A stretch of 64,000 nucleotides of DNA from Bombardia bombarda (GCA_030512295.1 JAULSR010000002.1:4960001-5024000); one strand, 5' to 3'; counted from the stretch's first letter, positions 19,400-32,616 are shown. The notes: a model not told the origin generated them from the letters alone. Numbers and translations are program-made.

Positions 19400-21639
19400 A
19401 GCAAGGCACGAGATGCGAGAGAGCTGCAAGATCAATCTAAATAAGCGCTTCGCTGTCTGACGGGCAAAACCACTGGACAATGGAGCGCGACACTTCCAGC
19501 TGTCCACACCCACCCAGTCTGGCGGGCAGACCCCCGCCTATTCTTGGAACCTCGGGATCAAGTCTACGTTATTTCTGGCCTCACACCAGCAGATTTATCA
19601 ACCACGGATTCATATATTTTGGATTCGCACATGCTCCCGACTACCGAACCGCACTCATCGCCTACCACCACCACCTCCATCATGGCCAAGCCAGCTTTTT
19701 ATGTTTCCTGGACACGTCCCGTCTATCGCCATGCCCGCTCAGGCCTTCCTGCAGAAAAGCGCGCCTCCATTCGGCCAATCAGCACCAAATTAACACAGTC
19801 AACCACAGTTTTTTATCCCTCTGAGCATAGACCCAGAGGCCAGGACTCACTAGAACCAAGATAGCATTCACCTTTGCGGGGTTTGCCCCAGACTCGAGGT
19901 TGCATTCCATCTTCCTATTCTGACATTTTAGTCCCTCAGGTTTCAACAGCCTCTGGATACCCAAGCACCAAGTCTATCTATCTGCTGCGTGATCATCACC
20001 AATACGCACGTTGGTAACACTCAAATCAAAATCGGTGTCTCTGCGGACAACTCACTCTACCTGCAAACGCAGGTTGTTTTGTCCTGTAGTAAAGGATAGA
20101 GGCGCACTTCTCTCTCGAGCCTTATTTGGATCTTCGTATCCTTATGTCCTCTTTACATACCGCTCATGGATCAATGGTTTGTTGGGTTGAATATGGCAAA
20201 TTAACTTTGCAGACGTACTGCCGTTATATCGAGCCGTCTATCCGCGGTGTCTATGTCTTTCAGTTTCGTAGACATGTTTTCTCTCTCCGGATGAAAGGCC
20301 AATGCCCCTTACTATTCTCTATTTTCTTTAATTCTTGTCAAAATCATATTGGCTGTTAAAAAGGCGATTCATGCCGTCTCATGATCTGCACCTACCCCCC
20401 CTTCGGAACACTCGAAGCGGTCAAGTGCGCCTCAATGCGGTGGTCAAGTGTATTTGCGCTCCTGACATCCAAATAGCTACTTATGGCTCCCGCTCCGCCA
20501 TTCGCTTAGCCGCCTACCACCCTTCAGGCTTGTTTCGAACTCATCGTACAGACAGAGCTTGGGTTGCTAGCAAATCGTTTTACCCCACATTCTGATACAC
20601 GAGAGCATGACAACAAGATCGATCGCAAAACGCCGCACAGATCGATCTGTTCCTTCCCGGGACGGTAGAAACAGGCCCAATACGGCTTTGAGTTTAAACA
20701 TAGGTAGCTGGCCCCCCTGAAGCAAGCCTTCCGGCTTCTTCATGGCGCTATGTGGAAGTTGTGGCCTCATGGCCCGGTATTGCAAAAGGAACAAGTCGGT
20801 TTGGTTGTTATGTGAGAAGCTGTTTAGGAGATAGAGGCCGGTTCTGTCCATATAACACTCGGTATATCCAAATACACATCAAGCCCCTAAGCTGCTGCCG
20901 TGCGGGCATGGGGTATTCTCCACGCCGCCGGGAGTTCAAGCATGACACGGTTGATGAATGTGGGCCGGCTCATACAACACAGCACGTCGCCAGATGTGGG
21001 TTCCTCCCACAAAAAGTCAACGAACGCATTATATCAGGTCCCACACCTTTAGGACTTTGCTTGGGTTTCCAAGCCCTTAGGCTGCCAGGTATCGTGGCTG
21101 AGCCCTCCAAGGCTAGTCGATCTGTGCACTGGCCGTGTGTTGGTCGATATGCCATGGTGTTTCCTGCGGAGGTGGTTGCGATTACCGATCATCGCCTTGT
21201 CTCCATCACCCCAGATCATCATCTAGGTGCATTGCACCAATCAGGCTTGACCCCACTGCTTCCCGACAGATCAGTGGAGTTGTTTGTTGGCACTGGATGA
21301 AGTCAGATGCCCACACAATTTTAAGCCTCTCCATCCATCTCCAGTTCTCCACAGGAGTTGTTCAATCAGCAGGGACAGGGGTACTAAGGTTTCAGCCGCG
21401 TGGATATTGAAAGTACCCAGCTTCTAACGTCTCTCGCTCGCCGTCTTTGCTGTTATGAACGATCAACGGATTTACGGGCAGTGCCTCGTTGCTTTAAGAA
21501 GAGATGTCTAGGGAATCTGCATAGTTTGACAACATATTGGTAGCCGTGCTCATTGGTGTTGGTACGTTGTCCCTGTGTCTGCACTGTCGACCCCCTCCCG
21601 TCCCCTATGTCTGTTTCCATCTTAGGCTTGCTTCGGATT

Positions 21640-22260
21640 CTCCCTACTACTTTACTTTAGTATATGATTATCATATTGTGCATGCCTAGAATTAGTAGGT
21701 CATGGCCAACCTCTGACCAAGAACACTCTGACCCCATACCCTTTTCTTTTTGTTTTCTTCCTATGACAATACTAGCTTCGCCATGGCCGGACGGGATCTT
21801 AAAATCATTGAGCTTATAGAAGTATTTTCTACGATATTTGCAGTGACGATGGAGCGAATATTAATAGAGCTTAGTAATAAGTACTCTCTGAAGTTGTAGA
21901 GGGAGGCAATGCGTATGGTATAGGGCTTTCCACTCAGAAAGTGTTCATGTTAGGTTGCCCAGTAACAATAGGTTTTCACATTAAACGGTTGTGTATGTAT
22001 GAAATAATTGCCATCATAAGAAATAAAGGTTATAAGATTCTCATATCTCAAAGATTTCACTTCCCTGTGTATTATGCCGATACCCCAATACATAGGTACT
22101 TTTCATTATCGACATTCGGACAGTTACCTCTCAGAAATGAGCTTTTCAAGTATTATTATATTATTTTAACTGGTTGTTATTTTAGGTATTGAGAGAAAGC
22201 GGTTTACATAACTAGCGTATTATATCAATCGAGTGCAATTCTTACACTATCTTGTTTCTA
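21640..22260. other. AT-rich island
   Basis: Visibly richer in A/T and in TpA steps than the flanks, with no ORF above about 85 codons. Such islands in Pezizomycotina are often repeat-induced-mutation relics of transposons, but no element or terminal repeat can be identified here. Confidence 0.4.
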
Positions 22261-22621
22261 TATTTTCATCACGAGTTTCTTCCCACAACAATCACGATGA
22301 CAACTGAATCGAAAACCACTCAGCTTTCGTTGTCTATTACGTTATCAATCTCTTCAACTTTTCAAGTTTGTCTTTAAGATTTCCAAGATACAGAGCGAAT
22401 GGACCCACGGAATACTAAAACCCTCATCCGTCGATAGCCGACGGCGGTATAATGCCAGTCTCCCAACAACCGCAAAGTCCAAGTGACAGAAGTTTAAAAA
22501 GTGACGAAGTTGGCTATACCCAGCTCAGCCTGGCCAACTGGCTCATCTATATGTCTGGTCTTTCCAGACCTCAATCATTCATCATCCCACTTGCCCTGAT
22601 TCGTTCTGGTCTTCCCTCACT

Positions 22622-24229
22622 TTATCCTTCTCTTGTGTCGAAAGGGGAATGGGCATGACTTGTCCAGTCGCCCCTCTCCTCTTCGTTCTCTCCATACAGC
22701 TCCCGCTAAAACACAACACACCTAGTATCAGCATTCAAATCCCATTTAAATCCTCTCTTCTCGAGCACCATCGCTATCATGATCATTATTCGTCTCAAGC
22801 AAAGGAGCAGACGCGGGCTTCTCGAGTCAAACAATTCACAGACACCCCCAAAAAGTCAGAACGGAAGAAAGAAACGAGAGGAAAGAGAAGAAGATTAGAA
22901 ACTCACCATCGCCCTCGCCATCCACTCCATATCCGCCTCTCTCGTAATCCCATCCACCTGACTACCACCGGCGACAGAGCCAGCGCCAGGCGTATGCACC
23001 AGCACCGTATCCCCATAGTGCACACTCTTCACGCTCTTTGTGCTATGCGCCTTGCTCCCACTCCCACCGCCACCACCAGCAATAATCGCACTCCTCCTCA
23101 ACGCACTCTTAGTACTCTTATCCGACCACGCCGAATTCCGCTTCGAGCTCACCGGCCGATACGACGAGCTCCCCAAATACGAAACCCGCTTCTCCACCAA
23201 ATCCCGGTCATCCAAACCGCCCAGCCCGGCCAGCCCGATATTAGCAGCAGAAGCACCATGGCTATGCCCGCCTCCAAGCCCAACACTCCCCAGACTCCCC
23301 GCCACACTGCTGCGGCTCCCCAGCGCCCCGTCATACTCAGAGCACGAGTAATGTCCCGGCGCCGAGCTCCCGTTCGGCACGTGGAACCGCTTGTCGAACC
23401 GCGACAGCGCGTACGTGTACACCACAATCAGCTCAATCATAAAGTTAAAGCAGTAGTAGCACGCCTTGCCCTGGAACCACGCCGGGTCGTTGAGCGGCCT
23501 GACCGCGTACCCGACCGTGGCGCGGAATATCGCGCCCGCCGCGAGCAGCGTCGCCGTGAACCCCAGCAGCGCAAACTTTGTCCGGAAATGCCCCTGCCCG
23601 AACCTGTCTATGCGGGTGCGCCGCGGGACCATCACCGCGAGCAGCACGAGCGGGATGGGCAGGAACGACATAACAGCCAAGTACGTCGCGCAAAACAGCT
23701 GTACGTCCCTGTCCGTCCGCCGCGTGGGCCCGTCAAGGGTGAAGAAGCTCTGTACCGTCACCGAGATGACCATGATCAAAATCGCCACGATGCTGCCGTA
23801 GAGCAGCTTGAAGAACACGCCCACGGCGCGGTGCCAGCCGAAGAAGGGGTGGTACGCGCGGATGATGCGCTGCGCAAAGACGAGGTTGGTGACGAACAAG
23901 AGGATGACGCCCGCGGCCGTGAAGATCTGCGAGGCGATGCCGACCGAGACGTTGCGCGGGTGGGCGGCCCAGACGATGCGCATCGACAGGGCCACGATGC
24001 GGGCCATGCAGAAGCCGAACAGCAGGCCCGAGAAGAGGAACTTGTAGCCGTGGCGCAGGTTGATCTGGAAGATGGTCATGTTGGTGGCGGCGCCGGCGAC
24101 GAAGAGGGCGAGGAAGACGGCGCAGATGGGCACGTCGAGGGTGAGCGTCGGCGTGCCGCCCAGCTGCGCGATCTGCGGCGGGTAGGGGGCGCCCTGGGAG
24201 AGGACCTGGGCGACGGTTAGGCGTTGCAT
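22622..24229 (-). CDS. Seven-transmembrane DUF3112 family protein
   Basis: Two exons on the minus strand (22907..24229 and 22622..22705) encode about 468 residues. Seven hydrophobic helices fill residues about 30-300, including FLFSGLLFGFCMARIV, IASQIFTAAGVILLFV and FNFMIELIVVYTYAL, with TNMTIFQINLRHGYKF after helix 1. This matches fungal proteins annotated as DUF3112 or family-C-like G-protein-coupled receptors; ligand and coupling are unknown. A Ser/Gly-rich cytosolic tail of about 170 residues follows. Without splicing the frame ends four codons after EWMARAM, but that point is a GTGAGT donor and a TTTTAG acceptor leads to a charged 27-residue exon (RELYGENEEERGDW...), which I accept. The start at MQRLTVAQ was chosen over a hydrophobic upstream extension. 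A 523-codon + strand ORF opposite it is a shadow. Confidence 0.75.
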
Positions 24230-26510
24230 TTTTGATGATTCATGGGTGGCGGGAAGTGGTGGTAAAGGGGTGTAGTGTATGGGTGCAATCAAGAAAAAGC
24301 ACAACAACAATGGAAGATAGGGGGTATAGATGGGGGAAGGGGGGAAGGGGGGATAGGAGTGTGGTAGTGAGTGATATACTCAAGGAAAGAAGGAAGGAAG
24401 AAAGAAAGGATGGGTGTGGAAAATACATACTGGCGAGCCCGTAACGGCGGGAAGCGCGGTGCCCCCCGACTGGGCGGATGGGGCGGTGGGAGCTGTATAG
24501 TTGGACATTCTCTCTTCGTCTTATCCTCTTCTCCGCTGGGTCAGCAGGGAGGGAGGGGAAAGGGGAAAAGAACAACGGGCAGTAGGACAGCGGCAGATGA
24601 TTAGGGTCAGTCGCCAAGAAGTTGTCTAATGGGATTGAGTAAGTCAAGTGGTTGGCCAGCGGACGGGGCGGGCTTGGAGGTAATGGGTATTTATGAGGGA
24701 GGGTGGGCCTTGAGGAGTACTAGTAGTAGGAGTAGTAGGAGTAAAGAGAAAGGGATAAAAACACACCTCTCCGCTGGTAATAAGCAGCTCGGGGCGCGTA
24801 ATTTCGCCTTTTCTTCGTGCCTGGCAGACGTCAAGACTGTCTCTCCCTTCTCTCTGTCTCTCTCCGGGATATCCGCTGGGAGGCAAATTTGTCTCGATCA
24901 GCAAATGCAAATTGATCTCGACCAACGCTTGAATATGTATTACAAGTAGAAAGGCATAAAAGCCCGCCACGGAAGCAAAACCAAGCAGACAGAAAACCTC
25001 ATAAGCAGGAACCAGAAGCAGAGCGCATGGCTATGCAGGTGAAGCCGCAGCACTGGCTTTTTTTATTGTCGTGTCGGGTGGGAGGAGTAGGGGGTTTAGA
25101 TGAAGTTAAAATGGTCTCAGCCCCCCTTTTCCTCCCTCCCCGTCCTTACCCGCCACGCAATAATCGACGCCAGACGGGTGAGCGAAACAAGCCATGCTTT
25201 TCTCAGATTTTCCTTCCCAGCTAGCTAGGAGAAGGCAGCAGCACTATCTCTCTCTCCAGCGGCATGGGTTGACCCAGAGATTCTCCGCGGTGAAGATAAA
25301 GACTTCTTTCTCCGCTACCTACCTACGCTCTGCAGTAGAACATAGTGGAGGAATGACGACAAGCCGTTATCTTTTCCACCCAAATCCAACGACGGCCCGC
25401 GCGACTAACGTGGCTCCCAGGTGGGTGATTGGGCAGTTCACGAGCAGCTCTGCACTTGCAAAGCTGCCTTGTTGACAGTGGAGAGAGATTGGGAAGTATG
25501 TTTGTTGTCCATGCGTTTTGTGTTTGTTTGGGTTCAGTAGCAAGCCCGCCGTGTGCTCTAGTCTCGGACCGGCGGTAATCTTCCCCAGCACGCTGCAGCC
25601 CTGCATCATCGAAGCAGCAAAAAGAGTCGGCGGTCGGAGGACTGCAAGGCCGACTCTCTGGCTCGCACAGCTTTATATACTTTGAGCGTTCAACAGATTA
25701 GGTGGCGGCATTTCTCGCGGCTTCAACCTCCGATGAACCGGTGTCGCTTATGAACGCTTTGCGAGGGGGAGGGCGGCTGAGCAGACATTTCTCTTCGGTT
25801 CTTTGACCCCAGAACTTGAAACTTCCGAATGAGGGATATATAAACACCAGACGCAGAGGCCATGAGGTTTCTAGCCACCTCTTAGTTCGAAACTTTCGTG
25901 GCCGCGCCCTGCGCAGACTTTGAGGCAGGGGTAGGAGAATGACGTCTCGCAGTAACCTCATTCTGCCGGGTTGTCTCTTGATGGATGGTCGATAAACAAA
26001 CATGCAATGTTCTGCCATGTTTTGCATTCGAAAAGGCCCGAGCATCTGATGATAAAAGACATAGCTCATTTTTGATCAAGGACTCTGATGTACCGTGACG
26101 ATGATCTGGACGAAGCACCTTGAATGTCGACTCCATAGAAGAAACCACGGGAGTGGCAAAGTGTGAGGCCGTAGCTCGTGTCTTGCTTATGTCCTGTGAT
26201 ATGTGCTAATTATCAACCTTTCAAAGCATCAAGTCCATGGCACCTACCAAGATATTTCCTCACCCCACCTCAGCTGTCAACATCATGCATCAAGAAAGAT
26301 GGTGGTCTAAAGACAGACACCTAATACAAAACATAACTGTATTTGGTGAAATAGTCCCTCCCATCTGCTGCCAGGCAAGTCTACCTGGGCACCAAGTGGT
26401 CGTGGCTCTCTTTAAGAACTGCAATGAGAAAGTGGTGTGTTGTGATTCTAACATGGCCGCCCAGTCTTGTCATTTACTTGTTTTTATGCAGCAGCAGCAG
26501 CAGCAGCAAC

Positions 26511-26557
<47 letters not shown>

Positions 26558-26823
26558 TATTGTTCTCCCACCACAAGACTGACTGGGCTGAAGGGCTTTA
26601 TTCCGTCGTTCTCAGGGGAAGTTAACCTTGTTTCATACATATCATCTTCCCTTTACAGCCCCCATATCACCCTCAGTGCTCTGCACAGGTTTCCTCCCCA
26701 AGGATAGCCGTATTGGCAAGACAGTGTCATGTATCATTAGGGTTTTTTCCTTTCTCGCTACTATTCTATCCCGCTTGTTTGTAATCCATGGTAACCACCC
26801 GACGACGACAAGATTCCTCCTCA
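24230..26823. other. 2.6-kb intergenic region
   Basis: Upstream region of the DUF3112 gene and, at its right end, the 3' flank of the PP2A gene. Purine/pyrimidine-skewed tracts (GGGGAAGG, GAAGGAAG around 24330-24420) and a TAG/CAG microsatellite are the only marked structures. Several ORFs of 60-125 codons are present on both strands, none recognisable. Confidence 0.5.
26489..26551. repeat. CAG/CAA then (TAG)n trinucleotide microsatellite
   Basis: A run of CAG ending in CAACAG passes directly into about 13 tandem TAG units, broken only by a GTGG at the end. It lies in non-coding DNA downstream of PP2A and is a likely length polymorphism. Confidence 0.85.
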
Positions 26824-28381
26824 TCAAAGGAAGTAGTCCGGAGTTCCTAATCGTGGTCCGTCAGTAAATTTCCAAGACTCGGTGAAACTAACTGGTTGGG
26901 GGAGGGATAAGGTTGTATCTTACGTCTCGAAACCATAGGTTCGCCAGCCCTGGGGCAGGGATCGAATTGCAAGCTGTTCGTTCAGTGAGATTAGTAAGAC
27001 GCATCTTGCCATGTACAAGGGATGGTAGGGCAGAACAGGAGAGGGCGCGACAAGGCAAACGTACAAGGTATATTTCAGGTGCTCATCAATCTCCATGATG
27101 GCAGCCTGGTTACCGCACCTGTAGCAGTAGTTTGGAGCTGCAGTTCTCGTTAGAAAAAGGCACATTTATAAGACAGAGAGAGATCCAAAGGTCGAGCTTA
27201 CCAGAAAATATGGTGACAACGTTTCTATCTTGGGACCAGTTATATCCCTCCATGACAAGCTGATGGGCTCGGGCAATAAGTGTCAAACCATTGTTATGGT
27301 TGAAGGCCTCCGAAATGTCCTGCCCGAACGTGTATCCAGCGCCACGGGGGGAGATTCCCCATCCGCAGCGGTCGTCGGGGTCGGACCACAGCAAGTCGCA
27401 CATGGGTCCTTCGTGCGGCACCTCTTGGATTCTGTCCAGTGCTCTGATGTTGTCCAGCGTGTCGATGCTGGGCGAGAGGCCGCCGTGCAAGCAGAAAATC
27501 TGGTTGTCGATGAGGGCCGTGAGGGGAAGGTAGTCGAACAGGTCGGTGAAGTACTTCCACACGTTGGCGTTGCCGTACTTGCGCAGGCACTCGTCGTAGA
27601 AGCCGTATACCTGCGTGATCTGGCGCGACTCGTGGTTGCCGCGAAGGATGGTGATGCGCTGCGGGTATCGGATCTTGAGGGCCACGAGCAGCGTCACCGT
27701 CTCGACAGAGTAGTATCCTCGATCAACATAATCCCCTGTGCGCCACAGCCAAAAAATAATCAGAATCAACAACCTTGCCGGTCTACACAACGACAGAGAA
27801 ACCAGCTCTCATACCCATGAATAGATAGTTGGTGTCCGGATTCGGGCCTCCAATCTTGAAGAGCTCCATCAGGTCATGGAACTGGCCGTGGATATCGCCA
27901 CAGACAGTAACGGGGCATTTCTTTTGAGAAGGGGGCGGGGTCAGCGTAAGCAATCTATCGCCATCACAGCGGATGGTGAGGATGGGATCAACGTACCACT
28001 GGTTGTACGTTGGATTCTTCTTGCAGAACCTCGCGTGCCTAGAAGAACAAAAGACAAGTCAGCCCGCACTGTCTCTGTAGCAAATGTCGAGAGGTGCGCG
28101 ACCGTCGGCTGGTCGGTCGGGTCGATCGGTCTGTCGGGTCCAGGCGCCCTAGAAAAGGGGAGGGGAGAGAGAAAACGAAACGCGAACAGGATTATGGCGT
28201 CTTTTGAGGAGGGGCAACGGACCTTCTCGCACAGTCTCTGAACATCCGCCTCGGCCAACTGTTTGCATTTCATCAGGTTCTCGATCCAGCCGTCGACGGT
28301 CGGGACGGTGGCGGGCTCGGGCAGGGCGGCCGATGTCAGCTCTGCGGGGACGCGCCCGACATCCTCCATGTTTGTATCCAT
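26824..28381 (-). CDS. Serine/threonine protein phosphatase 2A catalytic subunit
   Basis: Seven exons on the minus strand (28223..28381, 27997..28038, 27815..27920, 27202..27735, 27065..27137, 26924..26973, 26824..26846) encode 328 residues. All PPP-family metal-site motifs are present: GDIHGQFHDL, GDYVDRG, RGNHESR, plus LHGGLSP and SAPNYCYRCGN. The end is RRTPDYFL; DYFL is diagnostic for PP2A, whose terminal leucine is carboxymethylated to control holoenzyme assembly. The N terminus is about 20 residues longer than the yeast/animal core, as is common in fungi. It acts in cytosol and nucleus in cell cycle and nutrient signalling. The last exon is only 23 nt, and the first intron has a GTCCGT donor; both are required by the conserved protein sequence. 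Confidence 0.96.
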
Positions 28382-29579
28382 CCTGGCAATTGCTTCTTTC
28401 AGTAAAAAGGGCGGGGGTGATCAGGGTCGTCGCAGCGGGTCAAGATCTGTCGAGTTTTCGGGTGGGAGAATGGTTGGTGGGTTGATGATTCTTGAGGAGC
28501 AATGACGTTGTAATTCTCGGGCGCGGCGCGGCTCCAGCTCAAAATTGGGCAGACAAGGCAGACAGGGCAGGTACTGTGGTGTGGTGGTGGTCGGGTCGGT
28601 GGTGGAGGGCGAGACGAGTTCGCGGGCCGCCTTCTTTTTCGACAGGTCCCGTCCTTGTCTCTCTCTAGCTCTAAATCCAATCTGTACCTGACGCTCGGCT
28701 CTCGGTCTCTCTCAAGCCTCCGCCTTGCTCCAGATAAAATGATGTCAATCGAAGAATTGGGGGCCGTCAGGGAGAATCGTCAAGCAAAGGGTATAACGAG
28801 ATGGATGCAATGAGAAAGGGCAATTTCGTAACTTGTTGGTTTGGTTAGGTACCTACCTTCTGCCGCTGGTGTTGGTGCAGGCGGCGACTTGTGACCGGCT
28901 CGCTACTGCTCAGCTGCTACTTTCCACTGTTGCTCGCTGCTGCCGTGCGAAAATACGGGGCACTTGCTTAATCTAGGTGGTCCCATTAGATTGGGTAGGC
29001 CCGCCCGCTCGCTGTCGCGTGCCAACTGTATTTATAGCGTCGCGGCTAACATAACCCTGGCTTACCTAAACAAAGGGCGGCCTTGAAGAGAAGCTTGGAT
29101 GAAACTGGCAGCAATGAGCCCGCAATGAGGGGCAAAAGTGGTGCCCCTTATCGGTAAAGATATATAATAGGTATAACAACCTTGGTACCCAGGGGTAAGG
29201 CCTGACATGGAATCTAAGACTGGATTTGCTTCATGAGAAATAAAGGGGGACATGTGATTCCATCACGCTTCTGATTTCCTGCATATTTGGCAATGGTAAC
29301 GAATAACGAACAATCAAAGGTACGAATAATCTAGTCAGACTGCTCTTTCAATTGTCCCATCTCGTCTCATTCCATTATAAACATAAACCATGGAGTCTCA
29401 ATACGTGCTACCTGGCTCATCCCGTCCACATAAGTACATTATCCATTCAATAAGGTAGATACCACACACTTCCAATCATTATGTTACCCCCTTCATCTCC
29501 TTTTCTATCTTCTTTCAGGGAAAACCACAGCCAAAGATAAGGTGACCAGCAAGTACATGACTCACTCACCCCCTACGAC
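28382..29579. promoter_or_regulatory. PP2A promoter region and EXO84 3' flank
   Basis: About 1.2 kb. The first half, upstream of PP2A, is pyrimidine-rich on the coding strand; the second half is AT-richer and probably the EXO84 3' UTR. No gene is seen. Confidence 0.5.
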
Positions 29580-31915
29580 TCACGACAGGCCCAGCCCAAC
29601 CGGAGAAGCGCTCACGGCCTCGCCATACGTCTTCACATTCTGTCCGACGAGGTTGCGAAAGTCCAGCCCAACATCCGACAGCATCTTGGCATGCTCCTTT
29701 GCCCTGTTCATGCACTGCGTCCACACCTCGCCGCCCTCCTCCGCACTGCTCAGCTGCCGCGCCAAAAGAGCATTGAAGGCATCCACCTCCTCCTTGGCCC
29801 ACTTCACGCAAGCGCTCATCATCGGTGGAGGAAAGCAAGCTTGGAAACAGCTCACCGTGTTCCGGATAATGGTAAAGTAGACGAACGAAATCTCCCAGAT
29901 ATATAGGTGCAGATCGCCCTGGAAAATACATTGTCTGCAATGGCTGTTAGTTTAGTGTCATTGGTAAAAAGAGTGCATAAACAAATGTACCTCGAGCGCT
30001 TCTGAATTATCTCACTCCGGGCCTCCAAATACGCCTCACGGGCGCGATCCTCAAAGCCCAGCCGCGCCAGCCAAGTGACGCTGCGCTTCGTCTTCGATTG
30101 GTTATCGTGAGCCCTGACCAGCTCACGGACAACCAACGCCGCGAGCTTGGCACATCGTTCATCAACCTTGAACGAAACAAAGTCTTGAGCGATCGTGTTA
30201 TTTCTCAGGCCGTAAGCCAGACTCTTCAGTTTCTCAATCCGAGCCACGGCTGGCTCGATCTGCTGCAGAGCAATGTTGATATCCAGCTCATCCATCTGGC
30301 TCTCAACCCAGCGCAGGTTTTGTTGCTTACCGTCAACCTCAATAAGCATATCCTTGATATCCGACAGAGTCTCCAGTAGCTCCGTCTTTTGCAGGAGACC
30401 GGGATCGCGCGAAGCAAAGTAGTTGATGGTTTCCTTTGCCTTGTTCGTGGCCTCTCTCTCGGACTGCAGGTTTCTGCGCAGCTCTTCCACCGTCTTGCGG
30501 ATGTTCAGGATCAGAGAGCTCTTTTCCGGGTCCTCGGGCTTTTCAGTTCTGTAGATAAAAGACTCGTTCTGGCCCCCTCCCCTCACCATGATGGCATCGG
30601 CAAGCTTGTTTCTGCTGCTGGATGACTCGCTCGTGCCAGCCATGTCAACAACCTCGACGTCTAAAAGATGCCAGCAGCGGTCGGCAACGAGCTTGATCAT
30701 GGGACCTCTCATATCGGCCGTGTTTGGCCCATCGACCTTGCGCTTTTTGCGCGAGGCCACCAGAAGATGGTCGTTCAGAAGGAAAATCTGCATCGACCGC
30801 CTGGACTTGTACGTAGCATTGTCCAGCTCGATCCATGGGCCTGCATTCTGGACAACATGGCGGCCTTGCGAGTTGGGCAGAAACTTTTGCGAGCCTTCGA
30901 CATTCTTGTATAGAGCCTAGAGAGAAAAAAGTCAGTTACCGTATGGTTCGGGCCAGTGAGTATATTGGCAAACCGACCTGCATCTGAGAGCTCCATAATG
31001 CTGTTCGGTCAGCAACAGAGCTCCGCTTATCTCTCTTACTCAACCCTGTTGAGAAACCACTACCACCACCGCCACCAAAGGTCGAGGGATCTACCGCACT
31101 GTTAGAAGCTGACCGAAGAGCAGTCGTGTTCGTCTTCAGCTCCGACATCAGGTTTCGGAGGGTGCGCATTTCGCTCTTGAGCTTCTCTGCTTCCTTGCTG
31201 ATCTTGATGAACTGAGTGCGGTTTTGATAAACGCTCTGCTGTAAATCGGCTGACGCGCGACCCTTGAGCTGCCTCAGATCGGTTTCGAAGTTCCGAATTT
31301 CATCCTCTGTGGCCTCGCTGAGAATCTCGGCAACATCTGACGTAGGTTAGCTGCCCTGTCTGCGGCTCCGGGACTATGTCGGGTTTTCAAGTGACATACA
31401 TTGTTCGGCCGTGAGCTTCGGATCCTGAAGCGCTCTCAAGTCCACCTTGATGGGCGCTCCTCCTCCGCCGCCTCCTCCGCTTCCCCCTCTCGATGGTAGA
31501 GGCCGGCGATCTTGCTGCTGCACGTACTTGTCAAAGTTGGGCAGCGAAGGCATAGGATTGGCAGTTGGGTCGAAATCAGCCGGGATGTTGTTGAAGCGCG
31601 TCGAGTAGCGGCGCTTGACCAGGTCCGAAGTCTATGATATAGACGATGTGGTTAGCTCCTGAAGCATGAAGATGGCGATGAGAGAACAAAGCACAATATC
31701 CAACATACCTTTCCGCTGCTTTGAGGCGGAGGTCGTGGTCGAGGACGAGGCGTTTCCTCGGGAATTGGGCGACCCATAGGCGCCGGCGCCCGAGCAGGTG
31801 CATCATCTTGAGCTTGCGGAATGGGACTTGAAATCTGTCGTGGGGCGCTGATGGTTGGACGACCTTTCCGCTTGCCCCCGCTCCTCAAGGAGATCTTGCT
31901 TCGTTCTTCAGACAT
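29580..31915 (-). CDS. EXO84: Exocyst complex component Exo84
   Basis: Five exons on the minus strand (31709..31915, 31400..31631, 30978..31336, 29991..30916, 29580..29934) encode 692 residues. The order is: Pro/Arg-rich N terminus (MSEERSKISLRSGGKRKGR); a TRFNNIPADFDP segment; a Gly run; a coiled coil with YVAEILSEATEDEIRNFE; a PH domain near 270-380 with KFLPNSQGRHVV, LLNDHLLVASRKKRK and the DxxGPMIKLVADRCWHL end; then an alpha-helical cullin-repeat-like C terminus with IFQGDLHLYIWEISFVYFT. Exo84 belongs to the octameric exocyst that tethers secretory vesicles at growing tips and septa. Intron phases agree throughout. The stop sits in a TCGTGAGTC context that could also be a donor, so the last residues are slightly uncertain. 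Confidence 0.92.
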
Positions 31916-32616
31916 TCTGATTGCTGTCTCGCATGCGCGGCGAGCTGTTGAAATGCCAATGTATTTAGGTACGAGAGGAAGCCAATTCGAAGACGCACAG
32001 AAGCATAAGGAGTAAGTTCCGGATTGGTGTGTCAAGCTTCTCCCGTCATTCGTAAGTCAATTTGTGTTAGTGTATTTAGTAGGTCGTTGTCGATCAGCCG
32101 TGTATGAACGGGAGCTTCGAAGGGTCGTCCGTGGACTTGGGCGACGACGGCGACGTCTCCACGGCTTGGCCCCTTGCTACACTACAATACAGGGGATACG
32201 TACCGGTACCGCTAACTTACACGGAGCAGGCAGGCGCTCAGCGGCCAAGTCCAAGCCGCGCAAGCTCAGCCGCTTGATCCGTGCACCCGTTAGCGTCATT
32301 GCCCCCCATGAAAAAAGCTGAGGCTCGCCGCCTGGGGTGCGCGTAGCGTGTCGGCCGGCAACGGCTCGGAATTTGGTAGCTGATTGGAGCCCAGAAAAAA
32401 ATACTGAATTCGCAGCAGCAGCAAGTAAGTAGCAACTCTAGCTTTCCACAATAGAACTGCATCCGATACCTTCAACAACCCCTCGCAACCACACTCCACC
32501 TTCTCAATACTTTCAAAGACACCGCTTGAAAGCTCTGCTGGCCCTGCTCGGCCTCTTTGGAAATCTCCCGCCAACATCATTCAGCCATAACCCTCATTCC
32601 TTGACAGCGATTCAAG
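31916..32616. promoter_or_regulatory. Divergent promoter of EXO84 and TOM20
   Basis: Head-to-head spacer of 701 bp containing both promoters and 5' leaders. It shows no distinct motif I would name and no gene. Confidence 0.55.

Larger units (their letters stand above)
17187..22621. other. 5.4-kb gene-poor region
   Basis: The largest stretch without a confident gene. From 17187 to about 18500 the minus strand is pyrimidine-rich and probably the long leader and promoter of the SH3 gene. At 19166..19399 (+) a 77-codon ORF with a hydrophobic N terminus occurs. From about 21640 to 22260 the sequence becomes AT-rich. No transposase, reverse transcriptase, tRNA or rRNA is recognised. Confidence 0.5.

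Noticed and set aside
22649..24220. 523-codon + strand ORF
   Set aside because: It lies antisense to the seven-helix DUF3112 gene, is Arg/Asp/Glu/His low complexity, and arises from the strong codon bias of the true strand.
26489..26551. Trinucleotide array considered as a coding polyglutamine tract
   Set aside because: The CAG part passes straight into TAG stops in the same frame, so it cannot code for an extended tract there.
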